A DNA stretch of 54,421 nt. Source: a virus. Positions 50,660 to 54,421 of this stretch are shown in pieces. Made by a program: the position numbers and the translations under genes. A model generated the notes under the pieces. That model saw only the letters and a list, made by a program, of their open reading frames with translations. It was not told where the DNA came from and did no database searches. The stretch spans positions 1 to 54,421 of IMG/VR virus record IMGVR_UViG_3300017598_000553. One strand, written 5' to 3'. Positions within the stretch are counted from its first letter, which is position 1. The number at the start of each line of letters is the position of its first letter.

Positions 50660-51978
50660 TATTTATACTTCTCCGTTCTGAATTCTTTAAAAATTGGCAT
50701 TCTTATTTTTCCAGTTCCTGAATATTTCATTTGTCCTTTTACTTTAATCCAATTGCCTATAAATTTATTTGGATTTAAATAGGCTTCTCTTCGTAATTCA
50801 TCAGAAAGCCCCGATCCTACTCTTATCTTGGTTTTGCTATTTTCTGGGATTCCAACGAACCCTCCGATGGCGTTGCCTTCGTACTTGCTGCCGGAACTAG
50901 CACTGAACACTCCAGTTATTAGAACGTCAAAGTCTTCACTTGACTTTGATTTGTAAGGGACTGCCTCTTTTAACTTATAGACTACTACTCCCTCCCGCGT
51001 TAGCGGGTGTTTGCCCGAAAGTATATCGTTTTTAAGTTTCATTTTTTCTTGTTGTGTATAAGCCAAAGGAGGTAATTCGAGCTCAGGTATTTTTTCTGAT
51101 ATTTCTTTTAACATCTTGAGCTTTTCTTCATACGGACTTTTTTCTACATTCTTACCTCTGAACTTGACTATGTCTATCATAGCTGGCTTAACTTTCCCAG
51201 TTCGAACTTGAGTATCTCTCGCTTTCCATACGTTTGAGTTTAAAATTCCGCCAAGCGTAGAAGAGTCTTTACCTGGAAGATATAACTCTGTTCTAACAAC
51301 TGTGTTTCCAAGGTCGACTGGTCCACGAGTCTTGTAAAGATCTGTTCTATATGAATGATCTATTTGGCCTCCAGATTTTTTACTTACTCTATATGAGTAT
51401 GTATCAAGTCTTTTGTTAGGTCGTATAACTACCGTGTTATGTGCACCATCTAGCTTCGGTGCCCAAACTTCATCCTTGTGATCTGACTTGAGCTGTTCAA
51501 TTTTAATAGACTTATAGTGTGGCTTGTAGTCAGGAACTTTTTCTCCTGTCTGTCCTGTATAATTATATAGGAGCCAATCTTTACCACTAGTCTTGAGTAA
51601 CATATATCTAAAAACTCCTTGACCACGATATAAATTGAATAATATTTTATCTGACTTAGATTCTAATACTTCCACTTTATCAAAGAACATACTTTTTACT
51701 GTGCCTGCACCGTATCCTGATTCTATCTTACCTTCCCAACCCATATAAGAACTTTCATGAGTTGGTTGTTCGATAGCTTTTGTCTTTTGTCCCGGACCGG
51801 GAAAATTTCTAACTGCCCACGATAAAGCATCACTTGAACCTGGTGGACTTAATCTGAGATCATAGTGTGGTCCAGCTTTCTTTGCCTGATGATATTGTAT
51901 ATTTCCTTTCCATCCAGAAGTGGATGTACTTGGTATACTAGAAAATCTACTTCTATCAGGTATTCCTATCGGAGTCAT
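50659..51978 (-). CDS. LigD-like protein: 3'-phosphoesterase plus ATP-dependent DNA ligase domain
   Basis: 439 residues. Residues about 25-145 match the LigD phosphoesterase domain: His30, 'GPHYDLRL' with His38 and Asp40, 'ALSWAVRNFPGPG', His74 in 'PTHESSYMGWEGKI' and 'GYGAGTV'. Residues 165-435 are a nucleotidyltransferase ligase core: Lys175 in 'APKLDGAHN' is the AMP-accepting lysine, 'RTELYLPG' motif III, 'REGVVVYKL' motif IV, then an OB-like end 'GNWIKVKGQMKYSG'. It would clean 3' ends and seal breaks. No polymerase domain. Spacing of His30-His38 is two residues longer than I recall for LigD. Confidence 0.78.
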   Translation of the reverse strand: MTPIGIPDRSRFSSIPSTSTSGWKGNIQYHQAKKAGPHYDLRLSPPGSSDALSWAVRNFPGPGQKTKAIEQPTHESSYMGWEGKIESGYGAGTVKSMFFDKVEVLESKSDKILFNLYRGQGVFRYMLLKTSGKDWLLYNYTGQTGEKVPDYKPHYKSIKIEQLKSDHKDEVWAPKLDGAHNTVVIRPNKRLDTYSYRVSKKSGGQIDHSYRTDLYKTRGPVDLGNTVVRTELYLPGKDSSTLGGILNSNVWKARDTQVRTGKVKPAMIDIVKFRGKNVEKSPYEEKLKMLKEISEKIPELELPPLAYTQQEKMKLKNDILSGKHPLTREGVVVYKLKEAVPYKSKSSEDFDVLITGVFSASSGSKYEGNAIGGFVGIPENSKTKIRVGSGLSDELRREAYLNPNKFIGNWIKVKGQMKYSGTGKIRMPIFKEFRTEKYK

Positions 51979-52583
51979 TGTTCTAGTGTTCTCTTTATAT
52001 TATTATTTTCAAGTCCTAGAGTATTTTCTGGGAGATCTGTATTTATATTATATAAACAATGTCGAGAAAGATCAGGTAAACTATTATTAATTTTTACTGC
52101 TTTTAAAAAAAATCCAAAATGATCGTCCTGAAATTGATCTTTGTGAAGTACTAAAATATCATATTTTCTAAATATGGTTTTAATATCTTCTATTTCATAC
52201 CTCCAATAATCACTTGGATAGCCGTGTATTCCAAAGCCTCTTGAACGTGAAGTTAAATATATAATACCTCCTATCTTTAAAACTTCCATCATATTTGTGA
52301 TAGCAATTCTCCACTCCTCTACATGCTCTATTACTTCTGTACAAACTACTATATCAAAACTTCCTTTACCAAACTGTTTTACAATATTTTTAACATCACA
52401 TACAAGGTCTACATTTGGGCCCTCAACAATATCTACGCCGGTGTATTTTTTTGGACCGAGTTCCTGAAAAATTGCCTTGAAAGACCCATTTACATTACAA
52501 CTACCCACCTCTAAAATTGACTTACCTTGCACTTCATTTTTTGAAGCGAGAGCCTTGGCAAGGTTAAATAAAAATGGATCCAT
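51975..52583 (-). CDS. Class I SAM-dependent methyltransferase
   Basis: 202 residues. 'GKSILEVGSCNVNGSFKAI' motif I, 'YTGVDIVEGPNVDLVCDV' motif II, 'FDIVVCTEVIEHVEEW' and 'LKIGGIIYLTSRSRG' complete the Methyltransf_11 pattern. Its stop and the ligase start overlap as ATGA. Target unknown; glycans or small molecules are more likely than DNA because no target-recognition domain is present. Confidence 0.75.
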   Translation of the reverse strand: MDPFLFNLAKALASKNEVQGKSILEVGSCNVNGSFKAIFQELGPKKYTGVDIVEGPNVDLVCDVKNIVKQFGKGSFDIVVCTEVIEHVEEWRIAITNMMEVLKIGGIIYLTSRSRGFGIHGYPSDYWRYEIEDIKTIFRKYDILVLHKDQFQDDHFGFFLKAVKINNSLPDLSRHCLYNINTDLPENTLGLENNNIKRTLEQ

Positions 52584-53035
52584 TAATCTTTCACGTAAAA
52601 ATCATATTTGCCTCTTCTGGCTTTATCTGTTACTGCTGCTCTAGATAATCTGTATTTAGTTAATTTTGATTTTATGGCGTCTTCATTTATACTTTTTGAG
52701 CCGGCTACTCCACCAAGTACCGCACCTACTGCTGCACCGGCTACCATAGGCCATTTCTTTCCATCTAAGAGTTTTGAAGAGGTAATGTGTCCAATACCCG
52801 CTCCACCTGCAGCTCCAATTGTTCCAAGCATCGTGCCAAGTACGCCTTTAGCTACATTTTTTTGTTTATTGTATTTACCTATGTTCTTATTCATCAATTC
52901 TTTATCTTTCGTTTCCCATTCTTTTAAATCAACTTTCTTGTAGCCAGATGCTTGTAAAGTCTTTGCCATATTAGGTCGATCTTTTTTTAATAAAGATGTT
53001 GATGTAACAGCTAATTTTAATAATAATTTATCCAC
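52583..53035 (-). CDS. Glycine-zipper membrane-associated protein
   Basis: 150 residues from GTG at 53035 with GGAG upstream. 'MDKLLLKLAVTSTSLL' opens it; 'GVLGTMLGTIGAAGGAGIGH' and 'VAGAAVGAVLGGVAGSKS' form two glycine-zipper hairpins as in proteins that insert into membranes. The ends are basic. Could be an ejected pore-forming or virion core protein. Confidence 0.55.
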   Translation of the reverse strand: MDKLLLKLAVTSTSLLKKDRPNMAKTLQASGYKKVDLKEWETKDKELMNKNIGKYNKQKNVAKGVLGTMLGTIGAAGGAGIGHITSSKLLDGKKWPMVAGAAVGAVLGGVAGSKSINEDAIKSKLTKYRLSRAAVTDKARRGKYDFYVKD

Positions 53036-53288
53036 TAGTTAACTCCAAAATTTTTATATATTTATTATCTATTTCTCTCTTCTTTTCTCTAGGAAGAGCC
53101 TTAAATTTATTTTCAATGGCTTTTATTCTTTTGTTGTCGGATTTACTACGTACTGCATGAGTCCATTTCTTATCTGCCTTAATAGAATCTGGATCTAAAT
53201 TATCTATCATTCTGAATAAAATATGAAAAGCATCCTCATAGTTCCCCTCTTTAAGGGCATTTTCGAATGTTTCATAGTTTATTTCCAT
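53028..53288 (-). CDS. Small helical hypothetical protein
   Basis: 86 residues, charged helices ('FENALKEGNYEDAFHILFRM', 'IKAIENKFKALPREKKREID'). It overlaps the DUF192-like gene by 17 bases and the glycine-zipper gene by 8. No family recognised. Confidence 0.5.
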   Translation of the reverse strand: MEINYETFENALKEGNYEDAFHILFRMIDNLDPDSIKADKKWTHAVRSKSDNKRIKAIENKFKALPREKKREIDNKYIKILELTSG

Positions 53289-53610
53289 ACTTGGTTTTTA
53301 AGTAATTTTTTATATCTATTAGTATCATAGCATCAGAATCAACATTTGCCATTTCTACTGCGTACTTGTAAGGTTTGAGTGCACCCACTAAATTAGTTTG
53401 CTCTGCATCTAAATTCTTTAAACCAACTAAATTAAAATCACTATCAAAGAACACAATTTTTATTGGATAACTGACATTGCGATTCCAAAATTTTGAAGTT
53501 GTATTGTTGTCAAACTTGAATACAGCAATTTCATCTTGAGCCAGAGGTTTGCTAAACATCAGGCCCCGTGCCCTATCGTACGAAGTCTCTGCTGTAAATC
53601 TTACTTTCAT
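53272..53610 (-). CDS. DUF192-family protein
   Basis: 112 residues. 'VRFTAETSYDRARGLMFSKP', 'DEIAVFKFDNNTTSKFWNRN' and 'YPIKIVFFDSDFNLVGLKNL' follow DUF192: the '[ER]ARGLM' turn, the aromatic 'FW' strand and 'P-[IL]-[DK]-I-x-F-x-D'. Bacterial DUF192 proteins are usually exported; this one has no signal peptide. Function of the family is unknown. ATGA overlap with the gene upstream. Confidence 0.75.
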   Translation of the reverse strand: MKVRFTAETSYDRARGLMFSKPLAQDEIAVFKFDNNTTSKFWNRNVSYPIKIVFFDSDFNLVGLKNLDAEQTNLVGALKPYKYAVEMANVDSDAMILIDIKNYLKTKYGNKL

Positions 53611-54002
53611 TTTTTTCTCGGTAGATTAATCATTTTTTTCATCTTGATATTTTTACCTGCCGGGGTTGCAATACTGGTTGCAGTTTTTCTTGGCTTTGGT
53701 GCAAGTGATCCTGCTATTAAAGCAACTGCACCTACACCCGCAGCGCTCACACCCATTTTTTCAAATACATATGTTGCTTTATCCATCTCTGACTCCTTTA
53801 CAAATTTAATTGCATTCTTAACTTTCCTTTCAGTTTCTTTACCAGGAAGTAACATAGCTGCTGCACTTCCTAAAACCATTGGTATAGCAAATGTCTTAGC
53901 TTTCAAGATTTCCATCTTAGCAGCAAGGGTAAGTCCTGCCTTGGCCCCAGCCACTCCTTCTACGGTTTTTAACTCTTCCTGAGTGATTTTACTTTTTGAC
54001 AT
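53607..54002 (-). CDS. Membrane-associated small protein with a nested in-frame start
   Basis: 131 residues. Two hydrophobic segments: 'TFAIPMVLGSAAAMLLPG' (about 37-54) and 'VSAAGVGAVALIAGSLA' (about 84-100), with a basic tail. Codon 73 (53786) is an ATG preceded by AAAGGAG at ideal spacing and opens 'MDKATYVFEKMGVSAAG', the same N-terminal pattern as other proteins here. So a 59-residue product may be made alone or in addition. The first ATG has only a weak GGAA upstream. Confidence 0.55.
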   Translation of the reverse strand: MSKSKITQEELKTVEGVAGAKAGLTLAAKMEILKAKTFAIPMVLGSAAAMLLPGKETERKVKNAIKFVKESEMDKATYVFEKMGVSAAGVGAVALIAGSLAPKPRKTATSIATPAGKNIKMKKMINLPRKK

Positions 54003-54003
54003 A

Positions 54004-54421
54004 TTAATTCCATTTCATCCTTCGATCTATATCATTCACATAGCCATAAGGAGTCTTACCATGAAAATTCGTATTACCGTATCGATGATTACCTTTCATA
54101 AGTTTTCTTGCTCCGCCTACCCCACCATAATGAGCTGCTGCTAGATACTTGTACTGCTGTCTAGTCCATTTATTACTATCAGTACCAAACCCAAGTTGGC
54201 TTGCATTCTGTTGTGTAAACTTGTGCATATATTTATTTTGAAGTTGTGGGCTACTTAAGAATTGTTGTCTGTTTCCTTTATATCCTAGCCCTTTCAAGGT
54301 ATTCGGCATAAACTGGTATCTTCCGAGGGCTCCCGAAGTTTTATTAACTACTCCCCATCTACCTCCAGATTCTTGTCCTGTTATCGCTCCTATATACCTA
54401 TCGAAGGTTCCACTGCCTGAA
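54004..54421 (-). CDS. Lytic transglycosylase, SLT type (C-terminal part)
   Basis: Open to the right edge, so the start is outside the window; the ATG at 54309 is internal. The visible 138 residues include 'AITGQESGGRWGVVN' with the catalytic Glu (54372-54370), 'SGALGRYQFMPNTLKGLGY' and 'SPQLQNKYMHKF', the soluble lytic transglycosylase core. A Tyr-rich 'YKYLAAAHYGGVGGARKLM' helix follows. As part of the late virion region it is probably a peptidoglycan-cutting domain of a virion lysin used at entry. Confidence 0.85.
   Translation of the reverse strand, partial: SGSGTFDRYIGAITGQESGGRWGVVNKTSGALGRYQFMPNTLKGLGYKGNRQQFLSSPQLQNKYMHKFTQQNASQLGFGTDSNKWTRQQYKYLAAAHYGGVGGARKLMKGNHRYGNTNFHGKTPYGYVNDIDRRMKWN

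Overview
The window is an AT-rich piece of a tailed-bacteriophage genome (Caudoviricetes). A tail sheath, a probable tube, a large terminase, an HK97-type capsid and a prohead protease point to a myovirus with a contractile tail. Both edges cut through genes, so the genome is larger than 54 kb. The host is a bacterium. A RecU-type Holliday junction resolvase and many strong Shine-Dalgarno sites would suit a Firmicutes-like host, but this is inference. No integrase, tRNA or CRISPR array was seen.

Layout. (1) Bases 1-8043 (+): eleven tightly overlapping genes for nucleotide-sugar and glycan synthesis. They include methyltransferases, glycosyltransferase-like proteins, cupins, a sugar nucleotidyltransferase fused to a sugar kinase, a GatZ-like TIM barrel, a HAD phosphatase and two SDR enzymes. 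(2) 8100-11852 (+): RecU, dUTPase and a class II (B12-dependent) ribonucleotide reductase. (3) 11922-16465 (+): two large unknown proteins, then a ubiquitin-like cassette. This comprises a small beta-grasp-like protein ending exactly in Gly-Gly, a JAMM/MPN+ isopeptidase and a ThiF/E1-like adenylating enzyme, with two small unknown proteins. (4) 16466-19804 (+): a sigma-70-family factor, a family A DNA polymerase and a dNMP kinase, closed by a terminator with a long stem. (5) 19847-54421 (-): the late region, transcribed toward the centre. From right to left it holds a lytic transglycosylase, small membrane proteins, a LigD-like phosphoesterase-ligase with a GIY-YIG endonuclease, many small proteins, a HELTH metallopeptidase, a nucleotidyltransferase, a ribosomal protein bS21, terminase, scaffold, protease and capsid genes. 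After a terminator and a consensus promoter come fibre, tail, lysis and sheath/tube genes. A three-PAS-domain protein sits directly downstream of the lysis genes.

How the parts may work together. The plus-strand block supplies dNTPs, replication, a sigma factor for transcription takeover, and possibly a protein-conjugation system acting on host or phage proteins. The minus-strand block builds, packages and releases the virion. The most notable items are the Ubl-JAMM-E1 cassette, the PAS protein coupled to lysis genes, a recurrent [LF]-x-K-x-A motif across head-region proteins, the phage-encoded bS21 and the LigD-like ligase. Several real genes of 34-55 codons, tiled by TAATG or similar overlaps, lie in stretches that otherwise look empty (29182-29489 and 48332-48596).
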